A stretch of 64,000 nt of DNA from Blasia pusilla (taxonomy: Eukaryota > Marchantiophyta > Marchantiopsida > Blasiales), in the NCBI GenBank assembly GCA_050084515.1, contig CM114274.1, positions 10,044,001 to 10,108,000 of the forward strand. The letters run 5' to 3'. Made by a program: the position numbers and the translations under genes. The notes beneath the pieces were generated by a model. That model worked only from the letters and a program-made list of their open reading frames with translations. It was not told the origin of the DNA and did not search any database. Of the stretch, positions 16,251 through 28,457 are shown in pieces (the first letter of the stretch is position 1; every line of letters starts with the position of its first letter).

Positions 16251-17513
16251 GATCAGGAGCCGCAGGACGAGGACAAGGACACCGGAGTTTCTCTCTCTCT
16301 CTCTCTCGCTTGTGTGTCTTTGTGTGCTCTGTAAGAAAGAGAAGGAGCAGTGGAAGGTGTCGTCGGTTTCACTGTAACACGCCCCGGGTTTCTAGTCTGG
16401 AGGTAGACCCACTTTAGCGCGCCCGCCGTTTCTCGGACGTACAGTTCTGCCACGGTTATGTACTTCGGGCGCCGGAGAACGGGTCTACTGAGCTAGCTAT
16501 CTATTATTATACCGGCGACCAGTGGTCACAGGGCTAGCCAGCTGCCCGCCCGGACACCCAAATGCTCGGAGGAGGAGGCCGAAACGGTGACCGACGTCTC
16601 AAAGGGGCCCGTAGGGGGATCCTCCGTCATCCGAAAGTAGTCCGTGCACGGCTCATAATCTATGCTACTTAGCATGTCCGTCTTGCGTACGAAATTGATT
16701 TTTTATTAGCATTTAACTTGTGTCTCAAATTTTTAAAAAATTGGAAATAGTTTTTATTCAAAATTTTGAAAATTAAATTTTCATTTTTATAAATTTTGTT
16801 AGAGTGATAGTGTTTCACTTTAGATAATACCCAACTCTTGTAGATAACTTCATTCTTTCATAACCATTTTCATTAAATTAAAACATTTCAAGGGGCTGTC
16901 GAAGTTACATTAATTCGTTTTACCTCCGTAGGCAAATTCCTCATTCTACCTTTCCTACCAAAGTAAGATGCAATAACTAAATTCTAAGTTAATTTTAATT
17001 ACCTAAATGACGTCCCTTTTGCATTCAAATTTATTTTCCTTTCCCAAACTATGGATTATGAATTAACATTATTATTTTTTTAAATGATCATATTTTTCTT
17101 TTCAAAGTTTGATTATAATTTTTATTTTATTAAACCTCAAAAGAATAATAATATTCGGCTCTTCTAAGTAATTTCACTCCTCATTTAAATTTTAAATGAT
17201 ATTCCACTCCCCTGAATGATTCCATCCTTCCATAAAATTTAGAAAGTATCTACCTCCATTTCCATTAAAATATATTTTCCATTCCCATAAAATATGAGTC
17301 AAAGAATAAAAATATTTTTTATTTAATTATTATTTCTTATACACACTTTTCATGATCTGTCATGATATAAAATATTATTTTTATTCTAATTTTATAATTA
17401 TAATGAGCATTTTTTTTATTCCATTCAATTTCATTTTTCTACCCATCTTATAAGGTCGCATCTCCAAATTGCGCACTATTTTCATTTTTCTACCCATCTT
17501 ATAAGTTCGCAAC
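16251..17513. other. Intergenic, no gene seen
   Basis: 16.25-16.7 kb is GC-rich and unrecognised; 16.7-17.5 kb is strongly AT-rich. Just before the E1 boundary a unit of about 52 bp is repeated in direct order (about 17429-17465 and 17481-17515, each with TTCATTTTTCTACCCATCTT). Confidence 0.5.
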
Positions 17514-18204
17514 TCAATCTTGCAAAATTGCCATTGCTAGGCGATGTTTAGGGTTAAATTATTCAAACCCTAAACCAGCCGTCTCCGTCATAGTCACCGT
17601 CAACAGTCCTCCATCGATGGTCAACTATCACCGTCATCGGTCGGTCGTCATCATCAACGGTCCACCGTCCGTTGTCCACCCTTTGGTTGCCATTTGCCGC
17701 CATTACACAGTGGATGGTCTTCCACGACGTTCGTTGATTCTCTGACTTGCATCGCCACCACGAACTTTGTTTTGGCCGCCACCGTCATCAACCAATGATG
17801 GCAGATGACCTCCGATTATGGTGTTTGAGTTTTGATTTCATGCTGCTATGTTGTGATTGGTAGCCGCTCGACGACGATCGAGTACCGTGTTGTGACACCC
17901 GTAGCCGCAACGCGTCTGTGATTGCTGCATTGTGCCGCTCGTGGCCGTACCACACCGTCTCGATCGTTGAACCGCTCCTTCACTAAGGAGCAGAGCGTGT
18001 GAATTGCTGATTGAGAAGGATATGCCGTTGAGTGTCGTGCTGTTTGTAGCCCTTCCGTGCCGCCAGTGCCGCACCGGACCACTCTACCTGAACCGCACAT
18101 CGAGGAGGTTGAGCAGTGTCAGTACGAGAGGAGTACGACTTGCTGATTGGAGGAGTTGTCTTCACGACCGAGTTGAGGTCGAGATTTGTAGTTGCTAAGG
18201 AGCA

Positions 18205-18294
18205 ACATCGACATGTGTTGAGGTTATCCATTCTGCACGTGTGAGGGATTCTGGGATTTGGACTAGAATGGATAACCTCAACACATGTCGATGT
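18205..18294 (+). repeat. Perfect 30-bp inverted repeat in E1 leader
   Basis: Arms 18205-18234 and 18265-18294 are exact reverse complements, separated by a 30-nt loop. The arm contains GACATGTGTTGAGG. E2 (about 44090-44150) has one copy of the arm sequence in the corresponding place, so this is an inverted duplication peculiar to E1. Confidence 0.85.
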
Positions 18295-18599
18295 CCTTTA
18301 CCCTACACGTGTGAGGGATTCTCGGATTTGGGTAGTTTATTTGGGAATATTGGGTTGTGTGGATGCTGAGAGCATCATTCATGTATGTGATTTAGGGGAC
18401 ATAAACATGTGTGAGATGTCCGGAGTTGAGGGTAGGTTGTCGATGAGATGATAGCCTCGTCGATTTGCCGCACCACGCCGCGTGTTGCCGTATGTTACAC
18501 GTCTTGGGGAGGGAGAATGTAGATCAAGTGCCGCATGTTTAGGATGAGTGATTGAGGGATTACTCGCGAGGTTGAGAGTGATCGGGTGAGAGGGGCACG

Positions 18600-20318
18600 A
18601 GGGTCATCACGCCGTCCGTTCGGGACTTTGAGAGGCGAGGTGGTGAATCCGAGAGTAGCTCTAGAGGTTTTACGCGGAGTGGCACGAGGTTCCGAGGATC
18701 TCCACATGAGGGACCACCTCGACCTCCTTTTTTGTCATCGTCAGACAAGGGGGAGGATGTAGAGGAGTTTGTGAGCACATCGCCACACATTGTGAGTGGT
18801 CCTACCAGTTGGGCGTACGAGATGGACCATCGAGGTAGAGGACCACGTAGGTTTTCAAGTGCAGTAGGCACGATTGAGTTGCATGATTTCATAACAGAGT
18901 TTAGGAGTTGGTGCGACTCCCAGCGTGCCAAGAACTCTAGAGACTTCAACCCGTTTACAACATGGAATGGTATGTTCCAACAATTAGAGGGGGCACCCAT
19001 GGACGATTACCATGAGTTCTCTAAGAAATATGCAGGTGAGATCGAGGCATGGAGGCTCTACTATGACCCACATTATGTGTCATGGACGGAGCCGTTCCCA
19101 AATGAGGAGGAGGAGTTAGGAGAGGCTACTTCCTCTTCAGATGAGAGTTTGCGTGAGGCTTACACTCGCTTGCGCCGATTAATCAACATCACTCAGGGAT
19201 GACAGAGGCTCACGCTATCTAGTCATCGTACGCGATGCTGGACCGGACCCTACGGACAAGGGTACAGGAGGGGTGCTTCTTATGAACATCTCCCCTACGT
19301 TGAGAGATGTTTTTAGGACCGCCAAGAATATTGAGCGCAACATGGCGGAGGAGAGCGTAGCCACCATGGGTTCTAGGCGAGAGCATTCATGATTGGTTGC
19401 ACCGCCTGTGCAACAACGTGGACTCCGAGATAGGTCGACTGTGGCACCACAAGCTCAGGGAGGATATCGGGAGGCCGTGCCACAGAGACCTGCGCCTTCA
19501 TATGCAGCACGGCAGCAGCCGCCTACTATTACTTGTGGGTCATGTGGTGTAGCCCATCATCAGCGCAATTGCACTCGTCAGGGTCATGGACGTGTGCCTT
19601 AGCATGGAGGAGGAGATGGTGCTGCACTAGGAGGTTATCAGTGTGACTATTGTCAAAGGTATGGTCATACACGCACCAGATATTTCAATTTACATCCTGA
19701 GTTACGTCCGGACCGAGGGCCACAAAGGGCACTACAGCGAGTAGCCCGTCCGGGTGGGCCTAGAGATCGTGCACCAGCTGGTCCCGTTGGGGGACGAGGA
19801 GATGGAGTTGCCCGACAGGGTGGTGGAGCTGCCCGTGGAGGAGGTAGAGTATCACCACCTAGACGCGCCGAGGGAGATGCCGGACGTGAGGTTGGGATGG
19901 CTAGGATGGTTGCTCAGATACAACAGCTACAGGAGCAGATTGCCGCTATGTCATTGAGGTTACCCGATGCCATATCCGTGGCATCGACATCATATGGAGC
20001 AGCCAGCGATATGGAGGATCCTCGTTGGATGTGCGGGGTTGCCCAGATGGAGGCCGCCGTAGTTGTGACGTGTGGAGCAGCCGCAGAGTTGGATCCACAT
20101 GGAGGGGAAGCCAGAAAACAGACTAGGATTCCTCTGTCTTTCACGTTGTCCGAAGCAATGAGGACCCCATCGATGGGTCCTCATCAAAGTTCCTGGAGAG
20201 TTGGTGATGTTGTTGGTGTCTAGGCACGGAGGGCGATGGGAGAAGCAAGTGCGACGACTCCTATTGTTGATGCTCATGAGGGGCATGTGTCGAGCACGTT
20301 GTTGGGGGCGGCCACCAT
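18600..20318 (+). pseudogene. E1 gag (capsid, two zinc knuckles), broken
   Basis: The capsid region reads on from SSSDKGEDVEEFV (18735) through RPRRFSSAVGTIELHDFI-like sequence and YHEFSKKYAGEIEAWRL to REAYTRLRRLINITQ, then stops at 19202 after a 1-nt loss relative to E2. Downstream frames continue with CGSCGVAHHQRNC (CX2CX3HX4C) near 19540-19580, then CDYCQRYGHTRTRYF near 19641-19685, a second knuckle whose last Cys is now Tyr. A Gly/Arg-rich linker and a short heptad-like helix (QIQQLQEQIAAMSLRL, about 19912-19960) follow. Gag would package element RNA in cytoplasmic particles. The copy is not translatable as one frame. Confidence 0.75.
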
Positions 20319-21588
20319 TGTCGTATAATAAAATTAGCCAATGTGTAAATTCCTTCCTCGTTAAGTGTTAGATAGAGTTTTATTAGTATTAAGTAAATTA
20401 GCTTAGGAAAAGGAAATTCTCATATTTAAACCTCTTTATGGTGCCTCTTTTATGCGGGCCCAACTTTAGGAAAAGAGGTAATAAATAAAAGATGACTTTA
20501 TAAAAGTAAAGTAGTGAGGTTGGTGCTTTAATGGAAAAAAAAAGTAGTCTTGGTTGGTGGTTAGGTTAGTTGGGGTAATTTGGAAAATATCAAGTGGGTA
20601 AAAGAGGATATTTTGGAAAAAAATAAAAGGAAATCTATTTGTGTCAAAATGTGATTCGCTAAGCCTTGAGAGGAAGCCATATGACACAAGATAAGATTAG
20701 TTCTATTTCGTACTCTTGTGGATCAGTTGTGAGTATATAAAGAGTAGGGACCTTCAAGGGTTCATCACCTTCTATTCCACATCTTGAGTATCTCGTGTCT
20801 CTCTTGAGTGTATGGTTTTGGGATTGCTTGCTCTTCCAATGAAAGTGGATCACCCCTCTTGGGAGAGTAACTTGATCATGGTCTATTCTTCGAGAGGTTT
20901 CTGTGTGTGATGTGTGTGTGTGTGTGGAGATGAGAGGTTTGTCACCTTAGAAAAGTTTAATCATACTAAAATAGTGAATGTTTTGTTACTTCCCCAATGA
21001 GAGTGGATTAGCCCTCTTGGGAGAATAATTCCGCCAAAATCCATTCTTGAAGAGAGAAAAGAATGTCTGTCAAGTATGGATAGGGATGGAGCACGAGTTG
21101 TGTCCGACTTTCCTTTCCTCAATCCATACCATGTCAAGGTACTCTTTGTAGATAGGCACTAGTTCACTCGCTATTTAGTTTATCATTTTGGGGAGGCGTT
21201 CATGAACCAAGTCATGCAATCTCCAACTCCGGTGATCCTTCCTATTGTCACATATGGAAGGACATGGGATTGTACTTTGTATGTCCTTATATAGCAATCC
21301 ATGATCATCAATAGGCTTGCTCAAGGTTTAACACTAGTTCTCCTATCTTCCTTGTGTACAAGCGTAAAGTAGTTTATAAGGATTTTATAGTTATGAATTT
21401 TGGGGTCCGATGTTACGAAGAAGTGATTGCCTTGGCACTTCTATTTGTGCTACCTGTCATGAGAGAATGGAGAGTATACATAATAATTTTATATTGAAAA
21501 AGGATAACTTTTTAGAGAGTTCACATTGCATCAACTAGGTGTGTCGTAGCTAAAAGGTGTGCCTTTACTCAAAGAAAGGCTCTCGACA
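20319..21588 (+). mobile_element. Family W LTR-like block inside E1
   Basis: The block begins TGTCG and ends CGACA, the inverted ends typical of LTRs, and holds a TATATAAA at about 20735. Positions 20548-21536 match 29340-30293 closely. Inside it, a motif of about 65 bp (CCAATGARAGTGGAT, then CCTCTTGGGAGA) occurs twice, at about 20836 and 20994. Flanks ACCAT and CGATA do not match, and about 1.1 kb of E1 is missing at the site. It therefore did not arrive by a simple insertion, or a deletion followed. Confidence 0.65.
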
Positions 21589-21594
21589 CGATAA

Positions 21595-22110
21595 CGGGTG
21601 GTGACAAGTGCTCATCAGGTGCGTGCCTGGATTGGCCTTGCAGTATTATTGGATGCGGCGAATACAGGTTCTAGAGCCCATCGCCCACGTCTATGGTGGA
21701 GTAACTTGGTGCCCCATGCAGTGTTACGGAGGGCGTACGCGAGAGTGGAGCGCCCCTCCCATTTGTTAGTGGATTCCATTTTAGATAGAGGTCGTCAATC
21801 ACAGGCAGTGAGGCATGGTGATCGACCACCATAGACTGTAGTCAAAAAGGTAGGCAGGCCGCGGGCAGCCTTGCCCACGTTTGTGAGTTTTCCCACTTCC
21901 TATGCATACAAGGAGGTCGATCCTGGCTAGGTTTGGGATGACCAGGTTCAGCAGTTGGTGGAGCCCAAAGCCGACGAGAGAGAGCAAGCGATGGGATTTT
22001 CCACAAGAGTGATGGCAGTACTGTCAATGTCATAGGCATCACGACGCCATGTCTTGGGTCAGGCGATGGACCTGAACTGCTTGACATGGATCCTCAACTT
22101 GAGAGTGGCT
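21595..22110 (+). pseudogene. E1 cytosine-C5 methyltransferase, C-terminal half only
   Basis: Similarity to E2 and E3 resumes at SAHQVRAWIGLAVLLDA, continues with GSRAHRPRLWWSNLVP (the motif VIII region), and reaches EREQAMGFS and VLGQAMDLNCLTWI (motifs IX/X). Motifs I to VI, including the catalytic Pro-Cys, were lost with the W block. Several in-frame stops are present. Confidence 0.7.
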
Positions 22111-22545
22111 GAGCAACGCCATATGAGATCGTGACAGATCATAACAGTTGCGTTGGTGAGCCCCATGCCTACCGAGACGGTGGAGGTAGTGGCTAGGGGC
22201 GAGACCCAAGGAGATCTACAAACCAAGGGAGATCGAGAGAGACACCCTTGGACTTCTTGGGATGTTTTGCAGGTACGCTAGGAGATGATAGTCACAGCAT
22301 CAAGCGTGGTTCCGAGCACTGCACGTGGAGGAGATCAGAGTTTGCAGTTGGTTGCAGGAGAGCGGCCGAGTGTTGTTGTTCGAGACGGGGTTGCACCATA
22401 GCAACCACCAATACCCGCGCCGGAGAGTCCTACCGTAGTCACGATGGAGACTTGGGAGCCTGATATGGGCCCTAAGTTGAGAGGAGGAGAGCGGCGCCGG
22501 ATACATTAGTTCCTCGGGAGTTATAGGAGCTGCTTTGCATTTAGC

Positions 22546-23880
22546 ATGGAGGATTTGGGTACGTTGAAGGGACCAGGGATCTGCATTGAGTTGTCGAGTG
22601 ATAAGCCGATCTTCCGATGACCCTATAGGTACACTGATATGGAGAGGGCTCTGATTCAAAGTAGGAGCCAGGATTTGGTCGGAGCAGGGCTAGTGGAGAT
22701 GTCGCATGGGGAGTATGAATCTGCCACTGTCATGCCCGCCAAGAAGGATGTGCATGGCAAGTGGACGGATAGGCGGATGTGTGGGGATTACGGACCTATC
22801 AATCGGCAGACAAAGTCCGATAGGTATGCCATGCCCACCCTTGAGGAGATCTTTGATGCAATTGGTCAAGCAAAGGTCTTTAGTTCATTGGATTTGCGAG
22901 CCGGATACCATCAGCTGCCTATCAGATTGGAGGACAGGCAGAAGACGGCATTTTGGGGCATTGATCCTCACGGGAAGGATTATTTGTATTAGTGGCGGTT
23001 CTTACCATTTGGGTTAAAGAACGCCCCGATTGAGTTTTAGAGGGTCATGGATAGGATCTTGGCTGGTCTAAATTTTGCTAGGTGTTATATTGATGACATA
23101 GTAGTCTTTAGCGCCACAGTTGAGGAGCATGAGCGACATCTAGAGGAGGTGTTTCGAAGATTGCAATTACATGGGCTGAAGCTACATCGAGGCAAGTGCA
23201 AGTTCTTCTACGACCAGATTGAGTACTTGGGTCATACGATATATCCAAGGGGCCTTGATGTTCAGCATACGAAGGTAGAGGCTATCTCACGCATTCTATG
23301 CCCTACAAATATGAGCCGTGTTCGCACATTTATGGGATTGGCAAACTTCTATCGGCGGTACGTCAAGGAATTCAGTTCGATTGCAAAGCCGCTAACCTTG
23401 CTGACCAAGGTGGATCACGAGTGGCACTGGGGGGATAAGCAGGAGCAAGCATTTCAATTGCTCAAGGACAGGTTGACGTCCGCACCCATCTTGAGGAGAC
23501 CGATCGGGGGGCATCCTTTCCAGTTGCACACAGATTGGAGCATGTTAGGGCTTGGAGCGGTGCTCACCCAGCATGATGATGAGGGTAGAGAGTTTGTGGT
23601 GGCTTACGCTAGCCGCTCGCACAACGTTGTAGAGGTGAAGTACAGGTCGTATGAGGGTGAGTGCTTGGCTGCAGTGTGGGTTGTCGTGCATTTCAGATGT
23701 TACTTATTCGGCAATCCCTTTACCATCATCACTGAAGTGGTTGATGGAGTCCGACAAGCTTACAGGGAAGCTTGCAAGATGGGCTCTGTTGTTGCAGGAG
23801 TATGATTTTCAGGTGGTACATAGTACTGGGACGCTCAACCAGGATGCACATGGGTTGAGTCGTAACCCATGCCCGAGTCA
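22546..23880 (+). pseudogene. E1 reverse transcriptase and RNase H, broken
   Basis: RT begins near MEDLGTLKGPGICIELSS and carries MCGDYGPINRQT, SSLDLRAGYHQLPI and the active-site CYIDDIVVF (YIDD codons 23086-23097). The thumb reads RVRTFMGLANFYRRYVKEFS. RNase H follows with LHTDWSMLGLGAVLTQ, EGECLAAVWVVVHFRCYLFG and NQDAHGLSR. TAG codons interrupt it at 22990 (in YQWRF) and 23038 (in EFQRV). A deletion of about 20 nt near 23735 shifts the RNase H frame. Together these enzymes would convert element RNA to DNA. Confidence 0.85.
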
Positions 23881-24254
23881 ACGAGATGCAACTGGAGCTC
23901 GATAGCATGGAGAGAGTGATGAGGAGTCAGTTCCAGGATGGCACGCGTCAGCCTATTTAGGCATGTTGGCTATGGAGAGCCAGAGTGTGGAGACTTTGAT
24001 GGCGAGGTCTAGTGGAGAGTCCTTGGATCCCGAGGCCAGTGAGGAGACGACAGATGGCCGAGATATTCATGATGATGGAGTAGTCTTGGAGTATCTTCGT
24101 ATTGCCAATGTTGCGAGCACCGTGGGTGCTAGAGAGCGGGATCGGATCCTACAACGGATCAAACGGTTCTGTTGGGAGGGGACACATATTTTGAGGGTTT
24201 GGGAGGATGGTAGAATACGTGTAGTGCCGCATCCTTTGCAGAGAGAACGACTAG

Positions 24255-25330
24255 TGTAGCATGCCCACGAGGAGTTGGGTCACTTTGGGGTGAAGTGGAC
24301 GTACAGCTGCTCCACATTCAGTATTGGTGGCGAGGCATGCAGATTGACGTTCAATAGTTTATTGCCAAGGTGCATGGTGTGTGATCAGGTCCGAGCATCG
24401 TTCAATGCTCCGAGTCCACAATTGCATCCATTAACAATCATGGGCTTAGGGTATAGATGGAGTTTGGATTTTGCAGGACCTTTGCCTTTGACGGAGTGTC
24501 ATAGTCGTTATGTGTTGGTGATGATCGAACTCTTCTCAAAGTGGATCGAGTTGGTTGCATTGCTTGACAAAGCGAGTGAGGGAGTAGCTTATGCCTTCCT
24601 TGACAAAGTGTTGAGTCATTATGGCGCAGCAGATGAGGTGTTGATAGACCAGGGTACCAAGTTTCACGGTGAGTTCCATGCCTTGTGTGATCAGGGGCTG
24701 ATCCACCACCGCACGACAACGCGAGATCATCCCCAGGTGGATGGATTAGCGGAGAGAGTTGTGCACATGGTGAAGAGGGGTTTACGCAAGTATGGCTTGC
24801 AGAGAGGTCACCTAGGAGATTGGGACCTCCAGTTGCCGTGGTTGGCAATGGGATACAGATTCAGAAGGCAGGCATCCTTAGCGTCTTTTTCACCGTACTT
24901 GCTACTTTATGGCCGAGAGCCAGATTTACCTACGGCCATTCGTCAAGATGTTGGTGAGGTGCTAGACCTTGATGAGCCAGATGTATGGATGCGAGCATGT
25001 TCTCAGAGGGCTAAGTTATTTCGGAGAGTGATGCCCATGGTGTTCGAGAACTTGGCGATTGCGCAGCATCGGGATACGTTGAGGTATGCGACTATTCGAG
25101 GTGGTGGTTATCGACCAACAATCCGGAGGTTTCATCAGGAAGATTATGTCTACTTGCAACAGACGGCACCGACGACGTTGGATGTGATTGTAGGGCGCAC
25201 TATCCTGAGAGTGCGTGACATTTTGCCATCCAATGTTCTCTTGCTAGAGGGACGCGTTGGTATAGTACAGAAGGACCATGTGCGTAATTGTGGTATAGTA
25301 GATCTGAGCTCAGCAGTAGTTCTTGTAGGC
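24255..25330 (+). pseudogene. E1 integrase (HHCC and DDE core)
   Basis: The zinc-binding part starts HEELGHFGVK and ends CMVCDQVRASF, with a shifted stretch between. The core has the three acidic residues in YRWSLDFAGPLP, VLIDQGTKFHGEF and HPQVDGLAERVV. The C-terminal part continues through ASFSPYLLLYGREPDL to GGGYRPTIRRFHQEDYVYLQ and VLLLEGRVGIVQKDHVRNC. An open frame of 405 codons (24275-25492) runs from the zinc-binding part to the PHD finger. The enzyme joins element DNA to the genome. Confidence 0.88.
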
Positions 25331-25487
25331 TTGCGTTGTATGTTGTGTGGTTGTGCTCGTGGTGCGGCCACGATGCTAGTCTATGATGGATGTTTGAGAG
25401 GTTGGCATATGGCATGTCGACACCACCTCTCACTATGGTTCCTCGGGGATGTGTCCCAGATGTACATAGAGGAGATACTAGGTAGGT
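25331..25487 (+). pseudogene. E1 PHD finger fused after integrase
   Basis: LRCMLCG, then VYDGC, GWHMAC and, after a short deletion and frame change, MCPRCT before the stop. This is the C4HC3 spacing of a PHD finger, except that the third cysteine (CDGC in E2 and E3) is Tyr here and the Trp before the last Cys pair is deleted. Confidence 0.75.
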
Positions 25488-25657
25488 TTTGATTCCAACT
25501 TTTTCTGTGACATGGATGACAGGAAGGCGACCAACGATGGGGCCACATGAGCACCCGGCCTTTTTGCTCTTAGCATCCTAGAGATATATGTCGTGGTAGG
25601 TAGGGATATATGGCTATCTGGAGTTAGAGGGACCTAACCACCAGCTAGGGGGGCGAT

Positions 25658-25722
25658 TGGAGATATTTTGGTACTTCTTGCCTTTGTGTATGGATGCCAT
25701 GAGTGAGCATGGGATTGTGTTT

Positions 25723-25759
<37 letters not shown>

Positions 25760-25805
25760 CGATGACATCGATGTATATTGTGTAGCAATGTGTATGTGCA
25801 CGATA
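25658..25805 (+). repeat. E1 3' terminal block (TGGAGATATT...CACGATA) with (TG)n
   Basis: It follows a polypurine-like AGGGGGGCGAT and is shared with the 3' ends of E2 and E3 and with the last 130 bp of the family Y LTRs. It contains a (TG)n run at about 25727-25758. It is either a short 3' LTR or the remaining tail of a longer one. Confidence 0.65.
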
Positions 25806-25881
25806 GATTGTTGATGAGAAGATTTTTGCACAACTATCTAATTAAACAAGCATGATGACCGTGACTATTACGCACAATGTT

Positions 25882-26243
25882 TAATGGTGACGTATAATTA
25901 TTTTGAAAACACAATGGTCATACGGTGATGAGAAATGATGGTACATGAAGGTTGATAAACGTATAAGTGCATATATGTGGGGTCCGATAAACCACATTAC
26001 CGATAGTCATGCACAAGATACAATTTTGTTTGCAGAGGCCAACAGCAAACTGTAACAATAATAGTGACGCATAAGTATTTTAAAAACATAGTGGCCATGT
26101 GGTGACGAAAATGATATAACGGGTAGGTTGATAGAGATACAAGTGCTTATATGTGGGGTCCCATAAACCACATTACCAATAGCCATACATCGGATATAAT
26201 TTATTTTGCAGAGGTCTACAACAAATTGTAACAACAAGCTTAA
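25882..26243. repeat. Two tandem copies of a unit of about 180 bp
   Basis: Units of about 25882-26060 and 26061-26243 share ATATGTGGGGTCC, AAACCACATTACC and TTTGCAGAGG in the same order, with roughly 80% apparent identity by eye. No protein or RNA gene is recognised in them. Confidence 0.7.
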
Positions 26244-28108
26244 CTCTGAACAACATAGTTGTTTATTGTTTATGTGCATTCTTATTATAAGTTGTAGCCC
26301 GATGGGAAAACTTGTTGATTGAATTATTTCCTAAAGAGTAGAGATAAGGCTGGGTGAGAACATAAAAAGTTTACTAATAACCATGGTTTATACTCTCTCC
26401 CCCAATATGAGGAATGAGACGTGTAAAATTGAGTGCATGATACACCTTTAATATATATAAAACCAGTGAGATTGTGTTGAATCATATATCATTGCTAAAA
26501 CAGCCTTTATATGCAAGCCTGACAACTTAAGAGATAAGACGATATGTAGAGTTAAGTACCAAAACTATTATAGCATAGGGAGAAATTGCTATGGTCAAAA
26601 TTGTGATATAATACTTTAACTACTTACACTGGACAATTGCTATAATTGCTTGATGTAGAGCATCATTTCATCATCCTCAAGATAGTATTTGGCACAATGG
26701 TCACTGAGTGCCGAAAACATAGTACCAAGAGATATAAGTTGCAAATGCACAACTATGATCTTGTCTACACGACTGCCTTCATCTTTTCCGGCGTATTCCA
26801 TAATTGTTCAAAATATGCGATGACGATCTTCAGAACACTTCAGCTGATCGTGGAAAATAGTAATGTTTTTAAGAGTTGAATCAAATAAAGCAGCTGACAA
26901 TGTTTCAGCAATGCGCAATATTTCACCAACAACTTTGTTCAATTTCAACACGGCGAGTCTGCATCTCTTTCGTTGGCTCTTCTTTTGAACAAGGCACAAA
27001 AAAGGAGTAGTTGCTGTTGGAGTGTAATACCTACTGCTAAATGAGGGACTGCAAACAATTTGAAGGAGCATGGGAATAAACCAGAACAACATATTAAGTA
27101 AAAATTGACAATGAGATAGACATACAGGTGAAGAACAAATAACGATTCAGAAATATAGAGAACAAGCAGATTGGGACATGCCGAGAATAGAAATTAAGAC
27201 TATGATACCAATTACCTACTGAAACAGATTCACGCATCATGTCTACTTGTGAAGAACATATGAAAATAAATTGGTCATGTAGTGGACAACTACATAGAAG
27301 TATATGGCGTAAAGGCATGAAAATACTGCAACACACAACAATTTGTTGAGAAATTGAGTAAAAATCTGAAAGATATTTGATGAATTGTTTACCACTTATG
27401 AGTGGCTGGTCTTCTTAGTGACAGAAATCTGAAAATTCATTACTCTATGTCTAAACTTAGCACTGAGGTGTAATAACACATTTGCGTTATCTATAAATCA
27501 ATATTGCATTGCAATAAAACAGAGACAACTATTTCCGATATGAAGTGCAACTATGCAAAAATCATGGGAATTCAATATTGAGTGATGAAATCACTAACAA
27601 CATAATGTAAATGTCTTACAATGCATGATTAAGCTAAACTCTTCTTGTATGAATGAACAATTGGGAACCATTTTTTGTATGTGGACCATACAGAAGACAG
27701 ATAGCATGTAAGTCTAATGCAGATCATGAATTTTTAAGTGCACATAAAAGTATAACCTTGGCCAAATCATATAAACGTTTTTGCCAAAGAAGACAACTCT
27801 TCGTATTTCAGCGAGTAAGTACATGACGAAGATTGTATCAGAGGCTGATAACACTGGCATAAACTACACATGTACTGTCTAGTAATTTTGAATACGAAAG
27901 TGTACAAGAAAAAATTGTACAATAAGTAAAGCCTCATCTAATCTACTCTGAAACATGTGTAATTGGAGTAGTTAGCCATATGAATTGAGCAAAACTCATA
28001 TGTTTGTAGGGGCCTTCACGTAGCCAATCATATTTTTGTTTACAACGCGCACCAACAAACCACAGAACAACTAATAAGTACTAAGTATACAAAAAATAGC
28101 CCATAAGC

Positions 28109-28457
28109 TTACGAGTAGGCCGAATGTAGTGTGATACTGTGACAAACTTGAATAATTGTAACACCATTTATGTACACTTCCGCTTGTTGGGTGATTCCGG
28201 AAGTATTGGTCCCACTTACGACAAGATCTGTCATTACTAAAATGAAATGTTGTGGACCACTTGCTAGGTGAACCTCTCGTAGTATGTGGCAGTAAAGTGG
28301 ACACATGCTCAAGAACATCGATTGAGCTAGCTCCCACCTCACATGAGACTGCTAATGTGCCATTATCTTGGAGTGTCCTTAAACGTATGAGCGAATGAGC
28401 TTTTGCAGAGCTTAGTGAGATCAAAATTTCCAATGATAACTTCATTATTACCCTCAA
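28109..28457 (-). pseudogene. Unrecognised coding-like stretch, frame broken
   Basis: One frame gives LSLEILISLSSAKAHSLIRL and ASSIDVLEHVSTLLPHTT; an overlapping frame continues as REVHLASGPQHFILVMTDL. Together they look more protein-like than the surrounding AT-rich DNA, with one frame change between. I cannot name a family. Confidence 0.25.

Larger units (their letters stand above)
17514..25805 (+). mobile_element. E1: Ty3/gypsy element with methyltransferase and PHD finger, copy 1 (decayed)
   Basis: Order: leader (17514-about 18600), gag, then a foreign LTR-like block (20319-21588) in place of the protease and the first half of the methyltransferase, then the methyltransferase C-terminal half, RT, RNase H, integrase, a PHD finger, and a 3' terminal block that matches the ends of E2 and E3. 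The left limit is set where similarity to E2 starts (TCAATCTTGCAAAATTGCC). No 5' LTR or tRNA primer site is visible at that limit. Stops and frameshifts occur in every domain, so the copy is dead. Confidence 0.85.

Noticed and set aside
19195-19215. Programmed frameshift in gag, since E1 and E3 share a 1-nt loss
   Set aside because: E2 keeps the open frame, no slippery heptamer or following fold is evident, and E1 and E3 have further lesions nearby; shared descent explains it better.
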